Shown here piece after piece: positions 5,665-13,209 of a DNA stretch of 16,518 nt. The stretch spans positions 1 through 16,518 of the forward strand of contig CAZLMF010000037.1 of the NCBI GenBank assembly GCA_964560565.1. The letters run 5' to 3'. This stretch comes from CAZLMF01 sp964560565 (GTDB lineage Bacteria > Bacillota > Clostridia > Oscillospirales > Ruminococcaceae). The position numbers and the translations under genes were made by a program. How positions within the stretch are numbered: position 1 is the first letter of the stretch; every line of letters begins with the position of its first letter. The notes beneath the pieces are model-generated. The model did no database searches. It saw only the letters and a program-made list of their open reading frames with translations, and was not told the DNA's origin.

Positions 5665-6885
5665 ATGAAGGCGAGGAGGTCAACACTCAAGCTACCTGCA
5701 AAGATGCAGGCTAAGGCGCTCGCAATGCTACTTGCGGCGGTATTAGCCGCGCTTTGCTTTACAGCTTGCGTTGACGGTGACAACCCCTCAAGCAGTGACT
5801 TTTCCTCTACCACTGCAAGCAGTACAAGCAGTATAAACACATCGGAGTCCACTTCAAACAGTACAACAACGGACACAGTTTCAACTACAACTACAACTAC
5901 TACAACTCAATCATCAAGCTCTAGTTCTACCACCACCACTACGACTACAACAACAACAACTACTACCCCTGCAACCACAACAAGCACCACTACCACTCCG
6001 AAAAAGACCACCACCACTAAGGGAACTACTACAACCCCTCCCATTCCAATTGAAATTGTTATCCCTCCCATAAACGAGCCAAAGGCTTCCGGCACAAAAA
6101 CCTACATAAACGATAAAGTTTATATCGATGTTTCAAATGCCTCTGAGGGCTACATAATGATAAAAACCATAGGCACTAATGCCAAAAAACTAAAGGTAAG
6201 AATTACAGGTCCAAATGGCAATACCGACCATGACCTAAACGGACTCGGCAACTACGATACATATCCCATCATTGAAAGCGGTCAGTACACCATCGGTGTA
6301 TATGAAAATGTTACAGGGACAAGCTATACCCCGCTGCTCGTTCAAAGTGGCATTTCAATAGACCTTAAAAATTCAACCACTACATTTTTATACCCCAACC
6401 TCTATGTTAAGTTTTCGCCCTCCAGCGAATGTGTGAAAAAAGCGGCAGAAATCACCGCAGGCAAGAAAACTGACGTCGAAAAGGTGTCGGCTATATATAA
6501 TTGGATAGCTGAAAATATCAAGTATGACACCGAGGTTGCAGATAAGGTTTTAAGCAAGCAGATTAAGACCTATTCGCCCAATCCCGATACCACTCTTTCA
6601 ACAAAAAAGGGTATATGCTTTGACTATGCGGCACTTTTTGCGGCAATGTGCAGGGCACAGGGAATACCTGCAAAGCTTGAAATAGGCTTTGCGGCAAATG
6701 CCTACCATGCGTGGAATCGCGTATATATCACCTCATCGGGGAGTATTACCCCTAAAATAAGTGCATCTTCCAATGAGTGGAGACTTTTAGATACAACGTT
6801 TGCCGCAACAGGTGGCGATGCCACCGCCGCAAAGTACGTCGGCAATGGCTCAAACTATGTCATTGACGGCAATAGGATATATTAG
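5665..6885 (+). CDS. Secreted lipoprotein with Thr/Ser-rich stalk and transglutaminase-like domain
   Basis: A 406-residue surface protein. Residues 1-35 form a lipoprotein signal: basic start, hydrophobic core around 18-32 and lipobox FTAC with Cys35. Residues about 42-127 are almost only Thr and Ser with some Pro, including runs of 8 and 13 threonines, and would form an extended, perhaps glycosylated stalk. A beta-rich middle part (145-255) precedes a transglutaminase-like domain (about 255-405) with the triad pattern GICFDYA (Cys about 318), AYHAWNRVY (His about 348) and LLDTTF (Asp about 376). Such domains act as cysteine proteases or acyl transferases on the cell wall or on surface proteins. 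GGCAGG (5651-5656) lies eight bases upstream. The pilC-like gene follows after 39 bases, so the two are probably cotranscribed. Confidence 0.88.
   Translation: MKARRSTLKLPAKMQAKALAMLLAAVLAALCFTACVDGDNPSSSDFSSTTASSTSSINTSESTSNSTTTDTVSTTTTTTTTQSSSSSSTTTTTTTTTTTTTPATTTSTTTTPKKTTTTKGTTTTPPIPIEIVIPPINEPKASGTKTYINDKVYIDVSNASEGYIMIKTIGTNAKKLKVRITGPNGNTDHDLNGLGNYDTYPIIESGQYTIGVYENVTGTSYTPLLVQSGISIDLKNSTTTFLYPNLYVKFSPSSECVKKAAEITAGKKTDVEKVSAIYNWIAENIKYDTEVADKVLSKQIKTYSPNPDTTLSTKKGICFDYAALFAAMCRAQGIPAKLEIGFAANAYHAWNRVYITSSGSITPKISASSNEWRLLDTTFAATGGDATAAKYVGNGSNYVIDGNRIY
5884..6041 (+). repeat. Low-complexity ACN repeat coding the Thr stalk
   Basis: The DNA is dominated by threonine codons (ACA, ACC, ACT, ACG mixed) with serine codons. 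Because the synonymous codons vary, it is not a simple perfect trinucleotide tract, although length changes by slippage in units of three would keep the frame. Confidence 0.7.
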
Positions 6886-6924
6886 GATACATAACAGAAT
6901 GATATTCGAAGTAATGGAGGGATT

Positions 6925-7849
6925 ATGGTGGGAACAACTTCCACAGGCGCAAATATCGGTGAAAAGCTTGGCAGAACCCTTACTGCGGCGGAGCTTTCGG
7001 TGTTTTGCGGTCAGCTTTCGCTGATACTCAAATCCGGCATACCAATGCATGAGGGCTTATCCATNNNNNNNNNNNNNNNNNNNNNNNNNNNNNNNNNNNN
7101 NNNNNNNNNNNNNNNNNNNNNNNNNNNNNNNNNNNNNNNNNNNNNNNNNNNNNNNNNNNNNNNNCCCCTCCATTCTCATTGCAATGATGGCTATTGTAAT
7201 ATTTGTGCTTGTGGTAAAGGTACTCCCCATATTTGAGGAAGTGCTAAGTGACTTTGGCGCTGACGTTTCAGCGGCAATGAAATTCAGCATGAGCGCAGGC
7301 AGATATATACTTATTGGGCTTGGCATAATAGTCCTTGTTATTATAGTTCTTGCTTTGGCATCAAGGACTAGTACAGGTTCAAGGTTTATTTCAAAGCTTG
7401 CAAATCTTTTCCCTGCCACTAGAAAAGTGTCGGAAAAGATTGCAACAGGGCGCTTTGCTTCGGCAATGTCGCTTATGCTTGCAAGCGGACTTGATACCGA
7501 TAAAGCGCTTGAGCTTGCGCCACAAGTGGTAGATAACTCAGATGTTATCACAAAAATTGACGAGTGTAAGAAGTACATATCGGAAGGGATGTCCTTTACA
7601 GATTCGCTTTTCAAATCAAAAATCTTTACGGGGATTAACTCTCGTATGGTTACTGTGGGCTTTAAGTCTGGGCACATGGATACAGTCCTTAACAAGCTTG
7701 CCGATACCTATAATGACGAGGCAGATAGTTCCCTCAACAATCTAGTAAGCCTAATAGAGCCTACTCTTGTTGCACTTTTAACCATTGTTATAGGCGTTAT
7801 ACTAATATCAGTTATGCTGCCTTTGATGGGCATTCTATCGGGAATATAA
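6925..7849 (+). CDS. Type II secretion/type IV pilus inner membrane protein (GspF/PilC family), interrupted by assembly gap
   Basis: GspF/PilC proteins form the inner membrane platform that couples the cytoplasmic ATPase to pilin assembly. The N-terminal part contains LSVFCGQLSLILKSGIPMHEGLS, the classic first motif of the T2SSF domain. After the gap come a membrane segment (ILIAMMAIVIFVLVVKVLPIF), a second one (ILIGLGIIVLVIIVLALA), the second T2SSF repeat (FASAMSLMLASGLDTDKALELA) and the C-terminal membrane helix. About 46 residues precede and 228 follow the 100 N. The two parts are in different frames across the N run, which is an artefact of the placeholder; the true gap should be a multiple of three and probably exceeds 100 bases, because the family usually has 340-400 residues. 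GGAGGG (6916-6921) precedes ATG 6925; GTG 6928 is better spaced. It lies between the lipoprotein gene and the pilin-like genes. Confidence 0.9.
7065..7164. other. Assembly gap (100 N) inside the gspF/pilC-like gene
   Basis: Exactly 100 N, a standard scaffold placeholder. The flanking coding frames fit a true length divisible by three. Confidence 0.98.
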
Positions 7850-7886
7850 GCTCTTTAAGTTACCGACAATAAAGGTGGGATGAGAA

Positions 7887-8216
7887 ATGGCAAGCGTATG
7901 GAAGGTAAAAAAACAAAATAGCTACACAGGCACGATTTTATCGGTGCTATTCTTTCTTACTGTCCTCACAGCCTTTATACGAGGGCTAAACGATGGCTCA
8001 GAATCTGCACGAGAGGAACAGCGCAAATCCCTTCAAAATGCTATCGTGCGTGCTACGGTGCATTGCTACGCCATTGAGGGGCAATATCCCCAATCTGTTG
8101 AGTATCTTGAGGAAAACTACGGCATCACCATTGATGATGACAAATATATAGTGTCTTATAGCGGCTTTGCGTCAAATATAATGCCGATTATTGAGGTTTA
8201 CGACAAAAAATCCTAA
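7887..8216 (+). CDS. Small pilin-like membrane protein
   Basis: A 109-residue protein with a basic N-terminus (MASVWKVKKQ), one membrane segment at about 15-33 (TGTILSVLFFLTVLTAFIRG) and a small outer domain. The segment LQNAIVRATVHCYAIEGQYPQSVEYLEENYGI (49-80) resembles the helix and loop of GspG-type pseudopilins. No prepilin peptidase site (G-FxxxE before the hydrophobic stretch) is visible, so it may stay uncleaved. Its job in the machine is inferred from position between the gspF/pilC-like gene and other single-span proteins. A purine-rich AGGTGGGATG (7873-7882) precedes the ATG. No exact family name is recognised. Confidence 0.75.
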   Translation: MASVWKVKKQNSYTGTILSVLFFLTVLTAFIRGLNDGSESAREEQRKSLQNAIVRATVHCYAIEGQYPQSVEYLEENYGITIDDDKYIVSYSGFASNIMPIIEVYDKKS

Positions 8217-8228
8217 AGGAGGCAAGCA

Positions 8229-8515
8229 ATGAAACAACGCTCACGTCAGCACACCACCGATATAATATTTATGCTAGGGCTTTTTGCGCTGTTTACTGTT
8301 TCAGCGCTTATACTTGTTGTAATAGGCTCAAAGGTTTATAGAAATATTGCCGATACAATGGGCGAAAACTACCGCTTGAATACAGCTGTTTCCTATGTGG
8401 CAAATAAAGTGCGCTCATGTGATGTAAGCGGCGATATTACGCTTTCTGAAATCGATGGAGTGAAAATGCTCATAATCGAGCAGACCTTTGATGATGTGGA
8501 ATACCAGACGCTTAT
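8229..8515 (+). CDS. DUF4860-like single-span protein (3' end lost in assembly gap)
   Basis: At least 95 residues: a basic start, a membrane helix at about 12-35 (IIFMLGLFALFTVSALILVVIG) and a small outer domain (AVSYVANKVRSCDVSGDITLSEIDGVKMLIIEQTFDDVEYQTLI) of the kind named DUF4860 in Firmicutes pilus-like operons. AAGGAGG (8216-8222) lies six bases before the ATG and overlaps the preceding stop. DUF4860 proteins are usually only a little longer than the visible part, so I expect this gene to end within the gap. An open frame runs through the N run to 8927, which would make a 232-residue single protein, but I consider that a chance joining (probability about one in three). Confidence 0.7.
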
Positions 8516-8615
8516 NNNNNNNNNNNNNNNNNNNNNNNNNNNNNNNNNNNNNNNNNNNNNNNNNNNNNNNNNNNNNNNNNNNNNNNNNNNNNNNNNNNNN
8601 NNNNNNNNNNNNNNN
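8516..8615. other. Assembly gap (100 N) between two pilin-like coding parts
   Basis: Exactly 100 N. It probably hides the end of the DUF4860-like gene and the start, including the membrane helix, of the next pilin-like gene. Confidence 0.97.
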
Positions 8616-8927
8616 CTTGTAAATGCAGTTGCACAATCGCAATCCGTTGCAGAGGCAATCAAGGCTACCGACAGCCCCGAACAAGCTTTAAGCCTTTTAT
8701 ACAGCGACAAGGTGGCTTCCACAGGGGAAATGCAAGCGGAAATCTTCTTTGATGAAAACTGGCAGGTGGTTGGTAACCCTTCAAGCTACAAGCTTACCGT
8801 TAAATACTCCGTTACCGTTACACCCGAGGGTGCAGGGGAGATGCTAACCGCAGAGATAATTACATATACGCAGGATAATAAGCTGATATATGCGCTTAAC
8901 ATAAGCGATTATATCCTAAAGGAATAG
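8616..8927 (+). CDS. Pseudopilin-like protein, N-terminus lost in assembly gap
   Basis: The visible 103 residues begin with LVNAVAQSQSVAEAIKATDSPEQALSLL, which looks like the amphipathic helix that follows the N-terminal membrane segment in pseudopilin-like proteins. A beta-rich domain then ends in KLIYALNISDYILKE. The membrane segment and start would lie in the gap. The next gene begins seven bases after the stop, so it is in the same operon. Alternatively this is the C-terminal part of the upstream DUF4860-like protein. Confidence 0.55.
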   Translation, partial: LVNAVAQSQSVAEAIKATDSPEQALSLLYSDKVASTGEMQAEIFFDENWQVVGNPSSYKLTVKYSVTVTPEGAGEMLTAEIITYTQDNKLIYALNISDYILKE

Positions 8928-8934
8928 AGGGCGT

Positions 8935-9462
8935 ATGAGTTCAAAAAAGGGCATAGGACTGAGCGTTGGCGGCTCATCAATAGTAATGATTTTCGTTGTC
9001 CTTGCGATGACTACCTTTGGTGTGCTTGCAATGCTCTCAGCAAGGGCGGACTACCGCTTTTCACAGCGCACAGCCGACAGCAACACCGCTTACTACGCCG
9101 CCGACAGCAAAGCGGCTTTATCCCTTGCTAAAATAGATTCCGCCGTCAGGCTTGCATACGATGAAACCGTTATATCACAGGGGGATCAATACCTTACCGA
9201 TAAGGTAAAAATTTACCACAATCTTTTAACAGGCAAGCTGCTCACCCTTGATGGAATGCAAGTTCTAAGCAATGTGGACGACCTCACAGCTTCAGTTAGC
9301 TTTTCGGTGGATATTTCTGAAACCCGATACCTATATGTAAATGTTGTAATGACGGGCTTCGAGGATAGTCAGAGGTACAAAATAGAAAGCTATCAGACGG
9401 TGAGTGCACTCCCACAAGAGGATGATGATATAGGGCTTTTTGACCCTGATAACTTCAACTAG
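8935..9462 (+). CDS. Single-span pilus-operon protein (PilX-like position), unknown family
   Basis: A 175-residue protein with a Gly/Ser-rich start (KGIGLSVGGSS), a membrane helix at about 16-36 (IVMIFVVLAMTTFGVLAMLSA) and a long polar helix rich in Ala and Asp (ADYRFSQRTADSNTAYYAADSKAALSLAKID). This layout resembles minor-pilin PilX-type N-termini, in which a Gly-rich segment precedes the hydrophobic helix. The rest is beta-rich and ends acidic (EDDDIGLFDPDNFN). AGAGGG overlaps the previous stop, three bases before the ATG, and suggests translational coupling. pilT follows after 33 bases. The function is inferred from context only. Confidence 0.7.
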   Translation: MSSKKGIGLSVGGSSIVMIFVVLAMTTFGVLAMLSARADYRFSQRTADSNTAYYAADSKAALSLAKIDSAVRLAYDETVISQGDQYLTDKVKIYHNLLTGKLLTLDGMQVLSNVDDLTASVSFSVDISETRYLYVNVVMTGFEDSQRYKIESYQTVSALPQEDDDIGLFDPDNFN

Positions 9463-9495
9463 CAATCAGCTTAAACGAAAGGGTATGATTTTTCA

Positions 9496-10560
9496 GTGGC
9501 AAAAATACAAGACATTCTAGGCGATGCCCTTCAAAAAGGCGCATCAGATATATTCATAGTGTCAGGCTCCCCCCTTGCTTTTAGGCTCGGTGGTCAGGTG
9601 CTTTCTCAAAGTGAACAAGTCCTTAACCCAGAGGACACCATGGACTTAGTAAAGCAGATTTACAGCCTTGCCTGTAACCAAAAGTATGATCACTTCGTTG
9701 AAACTGGAGATGCGGATTTTTCCTTTTCCATCTCTGGAGTAGGGCGCTTTCGTGTAAGCGCATTTTTACAGCGTGGCTCACATTCGGCAGTGCTTAGGGT
9801 TGTAAGGTTTGATTTGCCCGATATAGATACCCTCGGCATACCTCAAACTGTTATTGACCTGCACAAGTTCAACCGTGGGCTTGTCCTTGTGACAGGACCT
9901 GCAGGTAGCGGTAAATCCACCACCCTTTCCTGTATAATAGACCGCATTAACCACACACGCCAAGCCCATATCATTACTCTGGAAGACCCTCTTGAGTTTT
10001 TGCATAAGCACGATAAAAGCATAGTCAGCCAGCGTGAAATTTCAAATGATACCGCAGACTACGCAAAAGCGCTGCGTTCAGCGCTGCGCCAATCCCCAAA
10101 TGTTATACTACTTGGAGAAATGCGTGACTATGATACTATAAGTATAGCAATGACAGCGGCAGAAACAGGTCAGCTTGTATTTTCGACTCTGCACACAATC
10201 GGCGCTGCAAACACCATTGACCGTGTAATTGACGTATTCCCACCAAATCAGCAGTATCAAATTCGCACACAGCTTTCAATGGTATTGCAAGCGGTGGTAT
10301 CTCAACAGCTTTTACCCGCTACTGATGGAACTCTTGTCCCTGCCTTTGAGATTATGCTTGTCAACAACGCTATACGCAATATGATAAGGGAATCGAAAAT
10401 TCACCAGATAGACTCGGTGATTTACGCCGCTGCAAATGAGGGTATGTGCACAATGGACGCAAGTATTCTAAGCCTCTATAATGAAGGTAGAATTACCGCT
10501 GATACCGCCCTGCGTTTTTGCTCAAACATTGATATTATGCAAAAACGAGTTTCCGAATAG
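9496..10560 (+). CDS. pilT: PilT-family twitching/pilus ATPase
   Basis: A 354-residue secretion ATPase of the PilT branch, which powers pilin disassembly (retraction) from the cytoplasm. Visible motifs are Walker A GPAGSGKST (134-142), Asp box TLEDPLEF (161-168), Walker B ILLGEMRD (204-211), TAAETGQLVFSTLHT with the His box (220-234) and the PilT signature AIRNMIRESK (292-301). Assembly ATPases of the GspE/PilB type carry a zinc four-cysteine motif and are longer; neither is seen here. The start is GTG at 9496 with GAAAGGG (9477-9483) 12 bases away, a long spacing that may weaken translation. It is the last gene before a strong terminator. No PilB partner lies in the window, so either PilT is the only motor of this machine or PilB is elsewhere. 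Confidence 0.9.
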   Translation: MAKIQDILGDALQKGASDIFIVSGSPLAFRLGGQVLSQSEQVLNPEDTMDLVKQIYSLACNQKYDHFVETGDADFSFSISGVGRFRVSAFLQRGSHSAVLRVVRFDLPDIDTLGIPQTVIDLHKFNRGLVLVTGPAGSGKSTTLSCIIDRINHTRQAHIITLEDPLEFLHKHDKSIVSQREISNDTADYAKALRSALRQSPNVILLGEMRDYDTISIAMTAAETGQLVFSTLHTIGAANTIDRVIDVFPPNQQYQIRTQLSMVLQAVVSQQLLPATDGTLVPAFEIMLVNNAIRNMIRESKIHQIDSVIYAAANEGMCTMDASILSLYNEGRITADTALRFCSNIDIMQKRVSE

Positions 10561-10581
10561 TAAAGCTTTTTTAAACAGCGT

Positions 10582-10620
10582 AAAGCCGTTGCACTTAACT
10601 GTGCAACGGCTTTTGGTTTT
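10582..10620 (+). terminator. Rho-independent terminator after pilT
   Basis: AAAGCCGTTGCAC (10582-10594) pairs perfectly with GTGCAACGGCTTT (10601-10613) around TTAACT, followed by TGGTTTTTA. It ends the pilus-like operon. Confidence 0.92.
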
Positions 10621-10704
10621 TATGCTTATATAACAAATCACTGAGCTTCTGCATATTATGCAATAAAGCAAGTAAAAGCATAAATCAAATTACAGGAAGG
10701 GGAA

Positions 10705-11649
10705 ATGCAAGTGAAAAAAATTAAAATTGTTCAGGATTTCATACCCATTGGGACTATGAGCCGCATAGGTGAGAAACGCAATAAAAAATGGATAGTCATA
10801 CATGAAACAGGGAATACATCGCCCCGTGCAGGGGCAAAAAACCACGCTAACTGGCTGCAAAACGTTGCAAAAGCAAATAACGAGTACCGCTCATGGCATT
10901 ATACCGTTGACGACAGCGTGATTTATCAGCATATGCCCGATGATGAGGTGGCTTTCCACGCCTCGGATGGCAACAAGTCCGATGGCGGAAATTACTCAGG
11001 CATAGGGATTGAAATTTGCGTTAATCCCGAAAGCGTTTTCTCTGTCGCTATTGATAATACTGCTATGCTCACAGCTAACCTTTTGAAAAAACACAATCTT
11101 GATATATCCGCTGTTAAACAGCACCATGACTTTGCAAGGGACGGAAAAAACTGCCCCTATATAATCCGCACTAAAGGGCTATGGAAAGCATTCCTTGGCA
11201 TGGTAAACGGCTATCTTAACCTGAAGGAGGTGGGCAAGGTGGACGAGAAACAGCTGCAGTTTAGCATGGGTGATAAGGTTATACTTAACGGTTATGCCTA
11301 TCGTGATAGCTACGCCAGCAGACGTGGCATGAAATTCACAAACAGGAAATGTGAGATTAGCCGTATTGTAGATTCAAATCGCGCTGCGCCCTATCTGCTA
11401 AACAACACATTAGGCTGGGCAAGGGAGCAGGATTTAACGTACCAAACCACAGGGCAGCCTAAGGAAGTCGTTGAAGGCTCAACTGTACGGGTAAGCGGCA
11501 AGCTTTATACTACTTCCTACGGTGGCGTTGCCGCAAGAACAATATCAGGTGTATACAAGGTCACAATGATTATCCCAGAACGCACTGCAGGCGTACTGCT
11601 AAACGGAAACTTTGGCTGGGTGAGAATACAGGACTGCGTTGCCACATAG
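10705..11649 (+). CDS. N-acetylmuramoyl-L-alanine amidase with two SH3-like repeats
   Basis: A 314-residue peptidoglycan hydrolase that would cleave the bond between MurNAc and L-Ala. Residues 25-160 form an amidase_2 (PGRP-like) domain with HETGN (zinc ligand His33), WHYTVDD (64-70), SGIGIEICVN (98-107) and the zinc/catalytic end QHHDF...DGKNCP (His140/141, Lys148, Cys150). Two SH3-like repeats follow (about 185-245 and 255-312), each ending in LGWAREQDL or FGWVRIQDC. No signal peptide is seen, which is common in phage endolysins such as XlyA. No other phage gene lies near, so this may be a domesticated endolysin. AGGAAGGGG (10694-10702) precedes ATG 10705; GTG 10711 is an alternative start. 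It lies alone between two terminators. Confidence 0.9.
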   Translation: MQVKKIKIVQDFIPIGTMSRIGEKRNKKWIVIHETGNTSPRAGAKNHANWLQNVAKANNEYRSWHYTVDDSVIYQHMPDDEVAFHASDGNKSDGGNYSGIGIEICVNPESVFSVAIDNTAMLTANLLKKHNLDISAVKQHHDFARDGKNCPYIIRTKGLWKAFLGMVNGYLNLKEVGKVDEKQLQFSMGDKVILNGYAYRDSYASRRGMKFTNRKCEISRIVDSNRAAPYLLNNTLGWAREQDLTYQTTGQPKEVVEGSTVRVSGKLYTTSYGGVAARTISGVYKVTMIIPERTAGVLLNGNFGWVRIQDCVAT

Positions 11650-11672
11650 ATTTGCAAGTTTACGCACTCCAC

Positions 11673-11709
11673 AAAGGTCGCGGGGAATACTCCGCGACTT
11701 TTATTATTA
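11673..11709. terminator. Terminator between convergent amidase and FAD/Rieske genes
   Basis: AAAGGTCGCGGG (11673-11684) pairs with TCCGCGACTTTT (11691-11702) around GAATAC, followed on the plus strand by TATTATTAT. It sits just outside the stops of both converging genes. The T-run is better for the plus strand. Confidence 0.8.
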
Positions 11710-13059
11710 TAGCTTTCCGCTATTTTTGTGTTTGTCATCCTTTTCAAGCAGACCTTTCATTGCAGGGCCGCTGATAAGCTCCCCCTTATAGGTAAACCTT
11801 GAGCCATGACAAGGGCAATCCCAAGAAAGCTCATCAGGATTCCATGCAAGCTCACAACCTAAATGAGGGCATTTAACCGATACTGCATACACTTCATTTT
11901 CTCCCTTGCGGTAGACACCGACCTTATTCCCTACAAACTCAACAATCCCCCCATGCCCGATTTCCACAGATTCAAGCTGCTCCTTTGGCATAGAAAANNN
12001 NNNNNNNNNNNNNNNNNNNNNNNNNNNNNNNNNNNNNNNNNNNNNNNNNNNNNNNNNNNNNNNNNNNNNNNNNNNNNNNNNNNNNNNNNNNNNNNNNATA
12101 TAGGGAATGCTATCAAGGGTTACGCAATCCTGCGCTGACCATGCGCATACCTCCTGTGCATTGGGATATAGCTCCTTTGCCTTAGCACGAAGCTTGGCGT
12201 AAGCACCACCTTGCGGGTTTTTACCTGTTCTATGCCCCTCGCCGCCGAAAATAAGTGTATCTCCATAGCTGCGAAAGGAATACCCCCCAGAGGACGCATC
12301 TATATACATTCCGTCAAGGGCTGGTACATTCTTTATAGCAAGAGCGTAGGAACGCTCTTGATGAGTGCGCATGAAGTAAAATCCCGGTGCATTTATAAAT
12401 GGGTAGTGGGTTGCGATTACAATATGCTTTGCGGCAACCTTTCCACCGCTTGTGACAATAACATTGTCCTCTACGCTAAGAGCCTTTGTTTGCTCATATA
12501 TTTGCAGCTTTTCTGCCAAGGCTTTAATAAATTTAAGCGGATGAAACTGCGCTTGACCTTTAAATCGCACTGCTCCTTTTATTTCAAAGGGCAAGGCGCT
12601 ACTAGTCACCATGTCAGCATCAATCCCAAGGGATATTGCCGCGCGCATTTCCGCTTCAAGAGTATCAGTCTCAATGAGGGAATACGCAAGGGCAGGCATA
12701 TCCTCAAAGTCACAGTCAATTTGAAGCTCCTTTATAATCTTCCTATAATCTTCTATTGCTCTTTTGCTTGCATGGGCATATTGAAATGCTTTCTCTTTCC
12801 CCACATTGTTTATAAGCTTGTCATAGCATAAATAATGCTGAGTGGTAATTTTTGCGGTGGTGTTGCGTGTTACTCCGCTTGCAATCCTATCCGCTTCAAG
12901 CACCACTGTGTTTATCCCTCTTTTTGACAGCATGTAAGCGGTGAGAATACCGCACATTCCTCCCCCTATGACCGCGGTATCCGTAGTTATATTTTCCTTT
13001 AGCGGCTCACGAGTGTGTATGTCGCAGCTAAGGCTCCATATCGACTTTGTAGTTTCCAT
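11707..13059 (-). CDS. FAD-dependent oxidoreductase with C-terminal Rieske [2Fe-2S] domain, interrupted by assembly gap
   Basis: A DAO-family flavoprotein fused to a Rieske domain. The N-terminus has the dinucleotide fold VIGGGMCGILTAY (30-42) with ribose-binding Glu55, followed by GVTRNTTAKITTQH. The C-terminal 95 residues hold CPHLGC and CPCHGSRF, the Rieske ligands Cys397/His399 and Cys415/His418 (numbering includes 33 gap residues) plus the paired cysteines 402 and 417. It would pass electrons between an amine- or acid-type substrate, FAD and the cluster; the substrate is unknown. The 100 N (11998-12097) replace the part between LDSIPY and FSMPKEQ. Relatives have about 480-510 residues, so the real gap is probably longer than 100. 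The start ATG 13059 has GAAAGGAT at 13067-13074. It is a single-gene unit. Confidence 0.9.
   Translation of the reverse strand: METTKSIWSLSCDIHTREPLKENITTDTAVIGGGMCGILTAYMLSKRGINTVVLEADRIASGVTRNTTAKITTQHYLCYDKLINNVGKEKAFQYAHASKRAIEDYRKIIKELQIDCDFEDMPALAYSLIETDTLEAEMRAAISLGIDADMVTSSALPFEIKGAVRFKGQAQFHPLKFIKALAEKLQIYEQTKALSVEDNVIVTSGGKVAAKHIVIATHYPFINAPGFYFMRTHQERSYALAIKNVPALDGMYIDASSGGYSFRSYGDTLIFGGEGHRTGKNPQGGAYAKLRAKAKELYPNAQEVCAWSAQDCVTLDSIPYXXXXXXXXXXXXXXXXXXXXXXXXXXXXXXXXXXFSMPKEQLESVEIGHGGIVEFVGNKVGVYRKGENEVYAVSVKCPHLGCELAWNPDELSWDCPCHGSRFTYKGELISGPAMKGLLEKDDKHKNSGKL
11998..12097. other. Assembly gap (100 N) inside the FAD/Rieske gene
   Basis: Exactly 100 N. The coding frame agrees on both sides at this length, but the missing FAD C-terminal segment suggests that more sequence is lost. 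Confidence 0.97.
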
Positions 13060-13091
13060 TATTCATATCCTTTCAATGCATGATATGAATA
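13060..13091 (-). promoter_or_regulatory. Inverted repeat around the ribosome binding site of the FAD/Rieske gene
   Basis: TATTCATATC (13060-13069) and GATATGAATA (13082-13091) are a perfect 10-base inverted repeat with a 12-base centre. On the minus-strand mRNA the Shine-Dalgarno GAAAGGAT lies partly in the loop and partly in the stem that ends right at the ATG. It could hide the ribosome binding site or be a dimer operator. Confidence 0.55.
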
Positions 13092-13177
13092 TTATGCCAA
13101 TATCGTAGTAATATAAACGTTCAATGAAGTTAAATACTCTAATTTGAGAAGTAAAAAGTAAACTTACCAAAAAAGCA

Positions 13178-13209
13178 AAAATCGCAACAGTTTTCGCTGT
13201 TGCGATTTT
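13178..13209 (-). terminator. Strong terminator of the diguanylate cyclase gene
   Basis: AAAATCGCAACAG (13178-13190) pairs perfectly with CTGTTGCGATTTT (13197-13209) around a six-base loop. On the minus strand it is followed by TTTGCTTTTTT. The stem begins inside the stop codon of the cyclase gene (13208-13210). Confidence 0.92.

Noticed and set aside
5907..6095. Valine-rich open frame on the minus strand opposite the Thr stalk
   Set aside because: It is the reverse complement of the ACN repeat (GTN codons), a compositional shadow of the real gene.
6925..7236. Apparent frameshift in the gspF/pilC-like gene
   Set aside because: The frame change coincides with 100 placeholder N and so is an assembly artefact, not a mutation.
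12457..12471. Inverted repeat GACAAT-AAC-ATTGTC
   Set aside because: Lies inside the FAD/Rieske coding sequence and is short enough to be chance.
12211..12831. 206-codon open frame on the plus strand inside the FAD/Rieske gene
   Set aside because: Antisense to a clear family protein, no ribosome binding site and a non-protein-like composition.
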